Below, in pieces: positions 19,430 to 28,222 of a stretch of 64,000 nucleotides of DNA. The DNA comes from Urechidicola vernalis (GTDB taxonomy: Bacteria > Bacteroidota > Bacteroidia > Flavobacteriales > Flavobacteriaceae): the NCBI RefSeq assembly GCF_031846385.1, contig NZ_JAVRHV010000005.1:1-64000 (forward strand), read 5' to 3'. The notes under the pieces are model-generated. The model searched no databases and was not told the origin of the DNA. It saw only the letters and a program-made list of their open reading frames with translations. Within the stretch, counting starts at the first letter, position 1. Every line of letters begins with the position of its first letter. A program made the position numbers and the translations under genes.

Positions 19430-20167
19430 TTAATCAAAGTATAATTTGGTAAACAATTCGGCCTTTTTAGATCTACTAATAGAGGCTGTTTGACCATTTG
19501 TCATAATCAATTCTCCCCCCAATCCTTTTAAATATTCTTTAACGTGGTTCAAATTAATCAAATACGAATTATGCACCCTATAAAATTGAGAAAATTGAAA
19601 TTTCTTTTCTACTTCTTTTAAGGTTTTAGAAACAATAATTTCTTGATCGTTAGAAAGGAAAATAGTTGTATAGCTCTTATCAGATTTTAACATAACAACC
19701 TCATCCTTTTCCAATAAATACACCTTTCCATCAGCAGAAATATTTATTTTATCGTGATTGTTATTTAAGTTTCCTAAGAGCAGTTGTAATTTATCTTCTA
19801 ATAAAGCCTCTTGTTGTTGGTCTTTAATTTTTCCAATAGCAGCAATTAATTCATCTTTATCTACAGGTTTTAACAAATAGTCTATGGCTGAAACCTTTAT
19901 TGCCTTTAAAGCAAACTCATCATGAGCAGTCGTAAAAATTAAATTAAATTTTTTGTAGGTTAAATTTTCTAAAAGCGTAAAACCGTCCATTTCTGGCATT
20001 TGAATGTCTAAAAAGACTACATCAGGTTTTAAGTTTTCTATTACCTGTATAGATTCTATCGGCGAATTACATTTTGTGATTTTTACATCAATAATGTATT
20101 TATTTAATTTCCATTCTAAAGCTTCTAATGCGTCGTTCTCGTCATCAACTAATACTATGTTCAACAT
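19430..20167 (-). CDS. LytTR-family response regulator
   Basis: The protein has 245 residues from the ATG at 20167. A longer frame starting at TTG 20230 adds 21 residues of no family character, so I prefer the ATG, which gives the standard MLNIVLVDDE start. The receiver domain is about 1-120, with the phosphate site Asp54 in VFLDIQMPEMDG and Lys in LLKPVDK. The LytTR DNA-binding domain is about 145-245 (FYRVHNSYLINLNHVKEY). It is the first gene of a two-gene unit with the kinase at 18093-19424. LytTR proteins bind pairs of short direct repeats; the target genes are not evident here. Confidence 0.9.
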   Translation of the reverse strand: MLNIVLVDDENDALEALEWKLNKYIIDVKITKCNSPIESIQVIENLKPDVVFLDIQMPEMDGFTLLENLTYKKFNLIFTTAHDEFALKAIKVSAIDYLLKPVDKDELIAAIGKIKDQQQEALLEDKLQLLLGNLNNNHDKINISADGKVYLLEKDEVVMLKSDKSYTTIFLSNDQEIIVSKTLKEVEKKFQFSQFYRVHNSYLINLNHVKEYLKGLGGELIMTNGQTASISRSKKAELFTKLYFD

Positions 20168-20260
20168 ATATATCAGGGGTTTGGTTACAATTTTTATAAT
20201 GCAATCTACAACTTTTAGCTTTATTGGCAAAGAATAAAATTGATTTTCAAATCAATAGAA

Positions 20261-20368
20261 TTATTTCACTTCTATTTTTCTCAAAAACTGATTCCTGGGC
20301 CCATCTAATAGAGTAATTAATTGATCTCCTTTTTTATGAAATAGTATTTTTTGTTGAATTGTGTACAT
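20261..20368 (-). CDS. Possible 35-residue small protein
   Basis: A short frame with ATG at 20368 and stop at 20261 encodes MYTIQQKILFHKKGDQ and onward to LRKIEVK. Its residue mix looks coding (few Cys or Trp, balanced charge). It fills part of the gap between plsC and the response regulator. No homologue is recognised and no clear ribosome site is seen; it could be a gene remnant or chance. Confidence 0.25.
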   Translation of the reverse strand: MYTIQQKILFHKKGDQLITLLDGPRNQFLRKIEVK

Positions 20369-20401
20369 TGTTCATATTCAGTAAAAAAATGGGATAACTT
20401 T

Positions 20402-21148
20402 TTATGATCCATTTGCATCTAGAATCAACTCATTATATATAGTGTCGAAAGCTTGTTTGTTTACCTTATGTCTATCTGAAATTTCAGAGTGTTCCGTTTG
20501 AATAAATGCGTGTATTTTAACCCTTAGGGCGCCAGGACAACCGCTAAAAAAAGTATAGGACAATCTCTTTTTGCAATCGTAAAAGGTCATCGGTACTATC
20601 GGGATTCTATGTTCTATAGCCAATATAAAAGCACCATTTTTAAAAGGGCTTAAAACAATGCTTTCATCATCCGGAACAAGTCCTTCTGGAAAAATACAAA
20701 CACTTAATCCATTTTTTAATCTTCGCTCAGCTTCTGCAAAAACCGCTTTTCTACTTGAGGGCTTATTTCGATCAACCAGAATACATGTGCGTTTATAAAA
20801 ATATCCAAATATTGGAATTTTACCCAATTCTGCTTTTCCAACAAATACAAATGGGTTTTTAACTACGGCCAGCATCAGCATAATGTCAATCATAGAAGTG
20901 TGGTTTGCGCAAAACATGTAACTACTTCTTGGTTCAATAGTTTCTTCGGAAATTGTACTTGCCTTAAAGCCCATTACAAATAGCAAGGTCTTGCCCCATG
21001 CCCTCGCAATTTTAAAAAAGGCAGGATACCAACTTTCTTTGGCTGTAATAATTAGCAAAACTGGTAACGCAACAATTATAGTTCCAATAAACCATGCGTA
21101 AAACCAAATTCTCCAAACAAGTATGGCTAGATTTTTTAATACTTTCAT
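20402..21148 (-). CDS. plsC: 1-acyl-sn-glycerol-3-phosphate acyltransferase (PlsC family)
   Basis: The protein has 248 residues. An N-terminal membrane segment (about 9-35) is followed by the acyltransferase motifs: NHTSMID (His83-x4-Asp88), a Gly-rich GKAELGKIPIFGYFYKR block, and FPEG near 155. It acylates lysophosphatidic acid to phosphatidic acid at the inner membrane. It is transcribed divergently from trpS, with 54 bases between the two starts. Confidence 0.88.
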   Translation of the reverse strand: MKVLKNLAILVWRIWFYAWFIGTIIVALPVLLIITAKESWYPAFFKIARAWGKTLLFVMGFKASTISEETIEPRSSYMFCANHTSMIDIMLMLAVVKNPFVFVGKAELGKIPIFGYFYKRTCILVDRNKPSSRKAVFAEAERRLKNGLSVCIFPEGLVPDDESIVLSPFKNGAFILAIEHRIPIVPMTFYDCKKRLSYTFFSGCPGALRVKIHAFIQTEHSEISDRHKVNKQAFDTIYNELILDANGS

Positions 21149-21175
21149 CTATTCAAAAATACTAATTAAAATCGT

Positions 21176-21183
21176 TACTTTTG
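21176..21183 (+). promoter_or_regulatory. -7 box of trpS
   Basis: TACTTTTG matches TAnnTTTG, 19 bases before the trpS ATG at 21203. The expected start of transcription, a few bases after the box, leaves a leader of roughly 15 bases. Confidence 0.55.
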
Positions 21184-21202
21184 CGTGTATAAAGTATACA
21201 AA

Positions 21203-22171
21203 ATGTCAAGAATTCTTACGGGTGTACAGAGTACCGGAACACCACACCTCGGAAATATTTTAGGAGCCATTTTACCGGCAATTGAATTAGCAAAAAATAG
21301 CGATAATGAGTCTTTCTTATTTATTGCTGATATGCATTCATTGACCCAAATTAAAGATGGAAAAACCCTTAGAGAAAACACTTATAGCACTGCTGCAACT
21401 TGGTTAGCCTGTGGTTTAGATGTAGAAAAAACAGTTTTTTATCGCCAAAGTGATGTGCCTCAAGTAACAGAGTTAACTTGGTATTTAAGTTGTTTTTTTC
21501 CATATCAAAGGTTAACCCTTGCACACAGTTTTAAAGATAAGGCTGATCGGTTAGAAGATGTGAATTCTGGTTTATTCTCTTACCCAATGTTAATGGCTGC
21601 AGATATTTTATTGTATGACGCGGAAATTGTACCTGTTGGAAAGGACCAATTACAACATTTAGAAATGACACGCGATGTAGCTAATCGATTTAATGGTCAA
21701 ATGGGAGATACTTTAGTGCCTCCACAAGCTAAAATTCAAGAAGGTACAATGTATGTTCCTGGAACTAATGGTGGTAAAATGAGTAAATCGCAAGGAAATT
21801 TTATTGATATCTTTTTACCAGAAAAGAAACTGCGCAAACAAGTAATGAAAATCCAAACGGATTCTACACCTTTAGAAGAACCTAAAAACCCAGACACCTG
21901 TAATTTATTTGCCTTGTATAAGTTGCTTGCTTCAGCAGAACAAATCGCTGAAATGCGAAACAATTATGAAGGAGGAAACTATGGGTATGGACATGCTAAA
22001 CAAGCATTTTTTGAACTTTTACTAGAAACATTTGGTGAAATTAGAGAGCGCTATTTCTATTATATGGATAACTTAGAAGAGGTTGACAAGGCCTTAGCGA
22101 TTGGGGCTGAAAAAGCTTCAATTGTTGCTAATAAAGTATTGTCAAGAGTGCGTGCTAAGGTGGGTTACTAA
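21203..22171 (+). CDS. trpS: Tryptophan--tRNA ligase
   Basis: The protein has 322 residues from ATG 21203. A TTG 18 bases upstream is in frame but adds nothing conserved. It is a class I synthetase with the HIGH-like motif TPHLGN (13-18) and KMSKS (192-196, in GGKMSKSQGNF). FSYPMLMAADILLYDA and VPVGKDQLQHLEMTRD are typical of the TrpRS core. It charges tRNA-Trp in the cytoplasm. Confidence 0.95.
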   Translation: MSRILTGVQSTGTPHLGNILGAILPAIELAKNSDNESFLFIADMHSLTQIKDGKTLRENTYSTAATWLACGLDVEKTVFYRQSDVPQVTELTWYLSCFFPYQRLTLAHSFKDKADRLEDVNSGLFSYPMLMAADILLYDAEIVPVGKDQLQHLEMTRDVANRFNGQMGDTLVPPQAKIQEGTMYVPGTNGGKMSKSQGNFIDIFLPEKKLRKQVMKIQTDSTPLEEPKNPDTCNLFALYKLLASAEQIAEMRNNYEGGNYGYGHAKQAFFELLLETFGEIRERYFYYMDNLEEVDKALAIGAEKASIVANKVLSRVRAKVGY

Positions 22172-22198
22172 GAGGTTATTATCAATAACTTATTTTGC

Positions 22199-22206
22199 TA
22201 TATTTG
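22199..22206 (+). promoter_or_regulatory. -7 box of the DUF481 gene
   Basis: TATATTTG matches TAnnTTTG, 18 bases before the ATG at 22225 and 27 bases after the trpS stop. It suggests separate transcription from trpS. Confidence 0.5.
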
Positions 22207-22224
22207 TTTTGAACAAAAACGAAC

Positions 22225-23244
22225 ATGAAAAAAATTGTTTTCTTTTTTATACTAATTGCCACCTTTCATAGTGTATCGGCTCAAAAAGATTCAATCGTTT
22301 TAAATAATAAAAACAAACTTGTTGGTGAGATTCAAAGTTTAGATAAAAGCGTTTTGACTATTTCAACATCTTATAGTGACAGTGATTTTAAAATTAAATG
22401 GCACCGTGTAAAAGAAGTTTATAGCAACCGATTATTTATTGTTTCATTATCAAATGGTAGCAGATTTAATACTACAATTAATACTGATTCTATCAATAAA
22501 AACATTGTTTTATTAGATCAGGGAGAATTCATTCTAGAATCTACCTTAGATAAAGTTATTTATTTAGATGCCATTGGTAAGAACTTCTTAAGTAGATTAA
22601 CAGCCGAATTTGATATTGGTATTACTTTAACTAAAGCAAATAACTCAAAACAACTTACAGGAAACGCGTTAATTAAATATAACGCGAATAAATGGAGCCT
22701 AAATAATGCTTTTAGTTCGGTTTATAATCGACAAGACGGTGTAGAAGATATTAAAAGGATAGAAAATAATACTACTTTTCAATGGTATCTTAAAAATGAA
22801 TGGTTTCTATCTACATCTGCGGTGCTACTTTCAAATAATGAGCAATTATTACAACTAAGAACTACAGCAAAACTAGGTGCGGGTTATTATTTTAGACGAA
22901 ATAATAGTATGGCTTTTGCGGCTGGTTCTGGATTGGCATATAGTAATGAAGAGTTTATTGAAGATGCCAATCCAAGCAGAAATAGTATAGAGTTCTATTT
23001 TGGATCTGAGTTTAATAAATATGAAATTGGGGATTTAAGTTTACTTACTTCAATTTTTGGCTACCCGAGTATTACAGAAAAAGGGCGTTTTAGGGTCGAT
23101 TTTAAATTTGATATGAAATATGACCTACCTTGGGATTTTTATATTAAAACAGGAATTACTTACAATTTCGATAATCAACCAGCACAAGGGGCAACCAAAG
23201 ATGATTATGTGTTACAAACCTCTTTTGGTTGGGAGTTAGATTAA
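22225..23244 (+). CDS. DUF481 family outer-membrane beta-barrel protein
   Basis: The protein has 339 residues. The signal peptide is 1-19 (ends SVSA). About 20-130 are an N-terminal domain of short strands (IVLNNKNKLVGEIQSLD). About 130-339 are an amphipathic barrel of the DUF481 (YdiY-like) kind with alternating aromatic strands (GYYFRRNNSMAFAAGSGLAY) and a terminal aromatic strand (LQTSFGWELD). The function of the family is poorly known; some members are salt-induced. Its stop overlaps that of the convergent TIGR02757 gene at a shared TTAA. Confidence 0.8.
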   Translation: MKKIVFFFILIATFHSVSAQKDSIVLNNKNKLVGEIQSLDKSVLTISTSYSDSDFKIKWHRVKEVYSNRLFIVSLSNGSRFNTTINTDSINKNIVLLDQGEFILESTLDKVIYLDAIGKNFLSRLTAEFDIGITLTKANNSKQLTGNALIKYNANKWSLNNAFSSVYNRQDGVEDIKRIENNTTFQWYLKNEWFLSTSAVLLSNNEQLLQLRTTAKLGAGYYFRRNNSMAFAAGSGLAYSNEEFIEDANPSRNSIEFYFGSEFNKYEIGDLSLLTSIFGYPSITEKGRFRVDFKFDMKYDLPWDFYIKTGITYNFDNQPAQGATKDDYVLQTSFGWELD

Positions 23245-24005
23245 AAATTCTCAAAAACCCCTAAACCAAACAATGCAAAATCATATCTAACGGGATCATT
23301 TATATCCATTTTTCTGAGGTTATTGTCTAATTCTTCCAATGCTTTCCAATCGTTTTGTTTACGAATTAATAAATCTAATTTACGAGCAACGTTTCCTGAA
23401 TGTACGTCTAACGGACAGGATAACTTTGACATTGGAATTGAGTCCCAAATTCCAAAATCTACACCTGAATTGTCTTTACGAACCATCCATCTAAGAAACA
23501 TATTCAGTCTTTTAGATGCGCTACCTTTCATAGGGTCGGAAACATGTTTTGTGGTTCTTTGTTGAAAAGGAATTTCGAAAAACACTTGTTTAAAATGATG
23601 CAGTACTTTTTTGTTGTTCAGGTCTTCTGGATATTTGGCAAATAATACCTCTAATCCATTGTAATTCTTGTATATATTTTGAAGCGACTGAATAAAAAAT
23701 TGAAAATCAGCACCATTAAATGTTCGATGAACAAAGTTCTCGCATTTTTTTAAATCATCCTTAGAATGGTTTAATATGAAATCATGAGGTGAATTTCCCA
23801 TAAGATCCATCATTCTATTGGCATTTTTTATGATCATCTTTCTATTGCCCCAAGCAATGGTAGCGGCTAAAAATGCCGCAATTTCAATATCTTCTTTCTT
23901 AGTGAATTGATGCGGAATTTGAATAGGATCTGATTCAATAAATTTTGGGTTGTTATATTCTAGTACTTTTTCGTCTAGAAATTCTTTGAGTTCTGATTGG
24001 TTCAT
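23241..24005 (-). CDS. TIGR02757 (DUF2400) family protein
   Basis: The protein has 254 residues. Conserved family segments include AAFLAATIAWGNRKMIIKNA, RTFNGADFQFF, GSASKRLNMFLRWMVRKD and LDVHSGNVARKLDLL. The family resembles the helix-hairpin-helix DNA glycosylase fold, but I know of no assigned reaction. It converges on the DUF481 gene with a 4-base overlap of stops. Confidence 0.85.
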   Translation of the reverse strand: MNQSELKEFLDEKVLEYNNPKFIESDPIQIPHQFTKKEDIEIAAFLAATIAWGNRKMIIKNANRMMDLMGNSPHDFILNHSKDDLKKCENFVHRTFNGADFQFFIQSLQNIYKNYNGLEVLFAKYPEDLNNKKVLHHFKQVFFEIPFQQRTTKHVSDPMKGSASKRLNMFLRWMVRKDNSGVDFGIWDSIPMSKLSCPLDVHSGNVARKLDLLIRKQNDWKALEELDNNLRKMDINDPVRYDFALFGLGVFENF

Positions 24006-24030
24006 TAATCTAAGAATAAGACCTGAGTTT

Positions 24031-24055
24031 ACACTTCGACAGGCTCAGTGTGACA
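24031..24055 (-). repeat. Short interspersed palindromic repeat
   Basis: Read on the minus strand it is TGTCACACTGAGCCTGTCGA, then AGTGT. It shares the TGTCAC..TGAGC..GTCGAA frame with the copies at 36966-36995 and 61283-61312. It lies in the gap between the TIGR02757 gene and the aldo/keto reductase, and its ACACT/AGTGT ends can pair. Confidence 0.6.
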
Positions 24056-24073
24056 ATTCATTGTGATTTATAG

Positions 24074-25108
24074 TTAAGGTGCTGGATTTGGCATTAATTC
24101 ATGAACCGCATTGACTTCATCTTTAATTTCTTGGCTCAATTCTACATTAATAGAATCAATGTTTTCTTTTAATTGACTCATTTTTGAAGCTCCAATAATA
24201 TTACTTGTTAAAAATGGTAATTCGTTTACAAATGCTAATGATAGTTGAGTTAATGACAGCCCATACTTCTCAGCAATTTTTAAATAGGCTCTCACGGCTT
24301 TTTCAGATTCCGGACTACTATATCTATTGTAATTAGGATATAATGCTACACGAGAATCTTTAGGAGTTCCGTTTAAGTATTTTCCACTCAACACACCAAA
24401 AGCTAAAGGTGAGTAAGCCAACAAACCAATATTCTCTTGCATACAAACCTCTGATAAATTCGTTTCAAACGGCCTATGCAATAAGGAATATGAGTTTTGA
24501 ATAGTAATTGGTCTTGGTAAGTCTTTTTGCTCAGAAATGTTTAAGTATTTCATCGTTCCCCAAGCAGATTCATTAGAAAGACCAATTTCTCTAATTTTTC
24601 CTTCTTTTTTTATTTCTTCTAAATATTCTAAAATCTGCTGAAAACCTTCATTCTTCTTTTGAAAATTATCATAAGGAAACCTTCGAACGCCAAAGCAATT
24701 TACTGGTCTCGTCGGCCAATGCAACTGATACAAATCTATATAGTCAGTTTGTAAACGCCTTAAACTTCCTTCTACAGCCTCTTTAATAGATTCTTTAGAA
24801 AACCCAGTAGATCTTATATGTGCAGTATAGGCTCCTGGTCCTGCAATTTTAGTTGCTAGAACTATTTTGTCTCTATTTCCCGATTTCTTAAACCATGTTC
24901 CAATAATCTCTTCCGTTGCCCCATACGTTTCTAGTTTAGCGGGTACGGGATACAATTCTGCAACATCAAAAAAGTTAACTCCTTTTTCTAAGGCAAAATC
25001 CATTTGCTCATGCCCTTCGGGCGCAGTATTTTGTTCTCCCCAGGTCATTGTTCCAAGGCAAATTTTACTAACTTTTATATCTGTATGTGGTAAATTGGTG
25101 TATTTCAT
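24074..25108 (-). CDS. Aldo/keto reductase, Tas-like
   Basis: The protein has 344 residues as a full (beta/alpha)8 aldo/keto reductase. The catalytic Tyr is in FFDVAELYP, the Lys in VLATKIAG and the His in YQLHWP. GLSNESAWG and the NADP-binding end NIIGASKMSQLKENI are also present. Strong likeness to the Tas branch (PVPAKLETYGATEEIIG) is visible. It is probably an NADPH-dependent carbonyl reductase of unknown substrate. Confidence 0.88.
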   Translation of the reverse strand: MKYTNLPHTDIKVSKICLGTMTWGEQNTAPEGHEQMDFALEKGVNFFDVAELYPVPAKLETYGATEEIIGTWFKKSGNRDKIVLATKIAGPGAYTAHIRSTGFSKESIKEAVEGSLRRLQTDYIDLYQLHWPTRPVNCFGVRRFPYDNFQKKNEGFQQILEYLEEIKKEGKIREIGLSNESAWGTMKYLNISEQKDLPRPITIQNSYSLLHRPFETNLSEVCMQENIGLLAYSPLAFGVLSGKYLNGTPKDSRVALYPNYNRYSSPESEKAVRAYLKIAEKYGLSLTQLSLAFVNELPFLTSNIIGASKMSQLKENIDSINVELSQEIKDEVNAVHELMPNPAP

Positions 25109-25197
25109 TTAACTTCTTCTTTAATTTGTAGAATTTCAAATTTAGTTAATAATTTTATTTCTCATTTCTATTAGATCACAAAAAATTAAAAAGCAAA

Positions 25198-25231
25198 AAA
25201 CCTCTTATTTAGCAGCCTAAATAAGAGGTTT
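25198..25231 (-). terminator. Rho-independent terminator of pgk
   Basis: A perfect 14-bp stem (AAACCTCTTATTTA / TAAATAAGAGGTTT), extendable by one G-C, has a 4-base loop. On the minus strand it is followed by TTTTTTGCTTTTT. It lies 23 bases past the pgk stop. Confidence 0.9.
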
Positions 25232-25254
25232 AAATATCTCTAATTGAAGTTTTA

Positions 25255-26442
25255 CTAACTCAATATTGCTTCAATGCCAGGTAACGTTTTACCCTCAAGC
25301 ATTTCTAACATCGCTCCACCTCCAGTTGAAACGTAACTCACTTTATCCGCAAATCCAAATTGCTTAACTGCAGCGACAGAATCGCCACCTCCTACTAAAG
25401 AAAAACATCCGTTCTTGGTAGACTCCGCAATAGAATCACCCAATGCAATTGTTCCTTTTGCAAAGTTCTCTAATTCAAATACCCCTAGTGGTCCATTCCA
25501 TAAAATTGTTTTTGATTTTAATACAACCTCATGAAATGCTGCTCTAGCCTTTGTTCCAGCATCTATACCTTCCCAACCATCTGGAATACTATATATATCT
25601 ACAAATTGAGTATTTGCGTCATTGCTAAATGCATCTGCAGCAACCACATCTACCGGTAAGTGAATTTCAACTCCTTTTTCCTTTGCTTCCTTAAGAATAC
25701 TCAATGCTAGCTCTTGCTTGTCATCTTCACAAATAGAGTTTCCAATTTTTCCACCAAGTGCTTTGATAAATGTAAAGCTCATTCCTCCTCCAATAATTAA
25801 GTGGTCAACTTTATCTAAAATGTTCTCAATTACTGTAATTTTGGAAGATACCTTTGCTCCTCCCAAAATAGCTGTAACAGGTTTTTCACTGTCTTTCAAT
25901 ACTTTCTCAATACTTTCAATCTCCTTTGCTAATAATGCTCCAAAACATTTTTTATCATTAAAAAACTGTGCAATTAGGGTTGTAGAAGCATGTGCTCTAT
26001 GTGCAGTTCCAAAGGCGTCGTTCACATAAATATCTCCTAATTTCGATAGTTTTTCAGCAAACGTTACATCTCCATTTTTCTCTTCATCATGAAATCTCAA
26101 ATTCTCTAGTAAAAGAATTTCTCCTGGCTCTAATGAGTTGGCCGCTATCTCAGCCTCTTCCCCAATACAATTAGAAACGAATTTTACTTGTACGCCAATT
26201 AATTCACTTACTGTATCAACAATATGATTCAATGAAAACTCAGGAGAAACCCCTTTTGGCCTTCCCAAATGTGACATTAATACACAACTTCCACCATCTT
26301 CTAATACTTTTAAAATGGTTGGTTTTGCCGCTTCAATTCTAGTTGTATCAGTAACATTAAAATCGCCATCTAATGGCACATTAAAATCGACTCTTATAAT
26401 TGCTCTTTTGTTTTCGAAATTGAAATCATTAATTGTTAACAT
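25255..26442 (-). CDS. pgk: Phosphoglycerate kinase
   Basis: At 395 residues it has the standard length. Motifs seen are RVDFNVPLDG (about 17-26), SHLGRPKG, the RAHAST substrate region, GGAKVSSKI, NGPLGVFE and the nucleotide loop LVGGGDSVAAV, ending GGGAMLEMLEGKTLPGIE. It transfers phosphate from 1,3-bisphosphoglycerate to ADP in glycolysis. A -7 box lies at 26477-26470 on the minus strand, and it diverges from holB. Confidence 0.97.
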   Translation of the reverse strand: MLTINDFNFENKRAIIRVDFNVPLDGDFNVTDTTRIEAAKPTILKVLEDGGSCVLMSHLGRPKGVSPEFSLNHIVDTVSELIGVQVKFVSNCIGEEAEIAANSLEPGEILLLENLRFHDEEKNGDVTFAEKLSKLGDIYVNDAFGTAHRAHASTTLIAQFFNDKKCFGALLAKEIESIEKVLKDSEKPVTAILGGAKVSSKITVIENILDKVDHLIIGGGMSFTFIKALGGKIGNSICEDDKQELALSILKEAKEKGVEIHLPVDVVAADAFSNDANTQFVDIYSIPDGWEGIDAGTKARAAFHEVVLKSKTILWNGPLGVFELENFAKGTIALGDSIAESTKNGCFSLVGGGDSVAAVKQFGFADKVSYVSTGGGAMLEMLEGKTLPGIEAILS

Positions 26443-26469
26443 AGTTGTGTAAATTGTGTTTTAGGGGAG

Positions 26470-26477
26470 CAAAGATA
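26470..26477 (-). promoter_or_regulatory. -7 box of pgk
   Basis: TATCTTTG on the minus strand is a full TAnnTTTG match, 27 bases upstream of the pgk ATG at 26442. Confidence 0.6.
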
Positions 26478-26512
26478 ACGATTCTATATTCTTCGTGCTA
26501 ATGTGAATTCCC

Positions 26513-26520
26513 TATATTTG
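26513..26520 (+). promoter_or_regulatory. -7 box of holB, almost touching the start codon
   Basis: TATATTTG ends only 4 bases before the holB ATG at 26525. With the usual spacing of a few bases from the -7 box to the start of transcription, the mRNA would be leaderless or nearly so. Confidence 0.5.
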
Positions 26521-26524
26521 TGCA

Positions 26525-27661
26525 ATGCAGTTTTCAGACATTTTAGGTCACGAACATATTAAAAATCATTTACAGCATTCCGCCAATAATGGTCGTATTG
26601 CACATGCGCAATTATTTGTTGGGAAGGAAGGTTCGGGGACTTTACCAATGGCTATAGCTTATGCCCAATATTTATTATGTTTAGAGAGTGAAAACAAAGA
26701 TGCTTGTAATTTAAAATGTAATAATTTATCGCATCCAGATATGCACTTTGCATTTCCCGTTGCTACCAATGATAAAGTAAAAAAACACGCTACAAGTAAT
26801 CAATTTTTAGTGGAATGGAGGCAGTTTATAAAAGAGCAGCCTTATGGAAACCTGTTTAACTGGTTACATTTACTTGGAATTGAAAATAAACAAGGTATTA
26901 TTGGTGTAGATCAGGCAGAAGAAGTTGTGAAGTCTTTACAACTGAAATCATATGAAGGAGGCTTTAAAGTAATGATAATTTGGATGGCTGAAAAAATGAA
27001 TATTTCTGCCGCAAATAAACTCCTTAAACTTATTGAAGAGCCGCCTGAAAAAACAGTATTTATATTAATTTCGGAAGATGAAGAACAAATTATAAATACT
27101 ATTTTATCTCGATGTCAAGTTTTACATTTTCCTGTTTTAAGCGAGCAAGATATTGTTGATGGATTGATTTCTAAAGAACGTGTTGCTGAAAATGATGCTA
27201 ATAAGATTGCGCATCAAGCTGACGGAAATTACAATAAAGCATTACATATTTTACATAATGATTCTGCAGATTTCGTTTTTGAAGAATGGTTTATTACGTG
27301 GATTAGAGCCGCTTTTAAGGCAAAAGGAAACGCATCTGTAATAAATGAGTTAATTGGATGGAGCGAAGGTATTGCAAAAACCGGTAGAGAAACTCAAAAA
27401 CGATTTTTGAATTATTGTTTACAATTTTTTAGACAAGCAATGTTGCTAAATTATAAAGCCAACGATTTAGTATTTTTAGAAACTAAAACACCTGGATTTA
27501 CTATTGGAAAATTCGCTCCTTTTATTCATGGTGGAAATATTATTGAAATAGACAAAGAATTAAACGACGCTATATATCATATAGAGAGAAACGGAAATGC
27601 AAAAATTGTATTACTAGATCTTTCCATTAAATTAACAAGATTGCTACATACTAAAGAATAA
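26525..27661 (+). CDS. holB: DNA polymerase III clamp-loader subunit delta'
   Basis: The protein has 378 residues. The AAA+-like N-terminus (FSDILGHEHIKNHL, RIAHAQLFVGKEGSG) has a degenerate Walker A (GKEGSGTL, no Lys-Thr), as expected for delta', which does not hydrolyse ATP. A Cys-rich zinc loop follows (CNLKCNNLSHPD). IGVDQAEEV, MNISAANKLLKLIEEPPEKT and ILSRCQVLHF are classic delta' motifs. It is part of the complex that loads the sliding clamp. The DoxX gene follows after 4 bases. Confidence 0.93.
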   Translation: MQFSDILGHEHIKNHLQHSANNGRIAHAQLFVGKEGSGTLPMAIAYAQYLLCLESENKDACNLKCNNLSHPDMHFAFPVATNDKVKKHATSNQFLVEWRQFIKEQPYGNLFNWLHLLGIENKQGIIGVDQAEEVVKSLQLKSYEGGFKVMIIWMAEKMNISAANKLLKLIEEPPEKTVFILISEDEEQIINTILSRCQVLHFPVLSEQDIVDGLISKERVAENDANKIAHQADGNYNKALHILHNDSADFVFEEWFITWIRAAFKAKGNASVINELIGWSEGIAKTGRETQKRFLNYCLQFFRQAMLLNYKANDLVFLETKTPGFTIGKFAPFIHGGNIIEIDKELNDAIYHIERNGNAKIVLLDLSIKLTRLLHTKE

Positions 27662-27665
27662 GCCT

Positions 27666-28061
27666 ATGAATATTTTTAACAATCAGCCAGCAGAAATTTT
27701 AATCCTTGTATTTTTAATCGTAACGTTTTTACAATCTGGAATTGATAAAATCACAGATTGGAAAGGAAACATTGCCTTTATTACCGATCATTTTAAAAAT
27801 TCACCTTTAAGAAATATGGTGCCATTTTTATTGGCTACCGTATTAGTTTTTGAGGTTGTCGCTAGTATTTTAATGATAATTGGTGTAGGTCAATTAGCAA
27901 CAAATGGAGGTGCAGAAATTGCCCTGGTTGGAGCAGAAATTTCTGCTATTTGCCTGATTTTCATGCTTATAGGTCAGCGATTAGCAAAAGATTATGCAGG
28001 TGCTATGACTTTAGCAGTTTACTTTATCATTAATGTATTTGCTTTGTATTTATTGCAATAA
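27666..28061 (+). CDS. DoxX family membrane protein
   Basis: The protein has 131 residues with four hydrophobic segments (about 10-28, 47-70, 82-102, 110-131) and the DoxX-type first loop QSGIDKITDWKGN. The family is linked to quinone-related or redox processes, but no reaction can be assigned. It is probably co-transcribed with holB (4-base gap). Confidence 0.8.
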   Translation: MNIFNNQPAEILILVFLIVTFLQSGIDKITDWKGNIAFITDHFKNSPLRNMVPFLLATVLVFEVVASILMIIGVGQLATNGGAEIALVGAEISAICLIFMLIGQRLAKDYAGAMTLAVYFIINVFALYLLQ

Positions 28062-28117
28062 AAAGCCCATTGTAAACAACTGGCTTTACACGATTCGAAT
28101 AATATTTCTTACTCATT

Positions 28118-28222
28118 CTATAAATCAAATGCTGCGATCAATTCGTCGATAATTGCTTCGGAAAGATTGGAATTTTCATCTCTATAAACTAATTGCTTGG
28201 ATCCTTGAGTTGCAATTATAAT
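28118..28222 (-). pseudogene. Short coding remnant (34 codons, no start)
   Basis: On the minus strand a 34-codon open stretch reads IIIATQGSKQLVYRDENSNL, then SEAIIDELIAAFDL and a stop at 28118. It has a stop just upstream (28223-28225) and no start codon. The residue pattern is that of a real protein C-terminus, vaguely like OmpH/Skp chaperone ends, but I cannot name it. It looks like the surviving tail of a decayed gene. Confidence 0.3.

Noticed and set aside
20168..20230. Longer start (TTG) for the LytTR regulator
   Set aside because: The extra 21 residues have no receiver-domain character, while the ATG at 20167 gives the standard receiver start.
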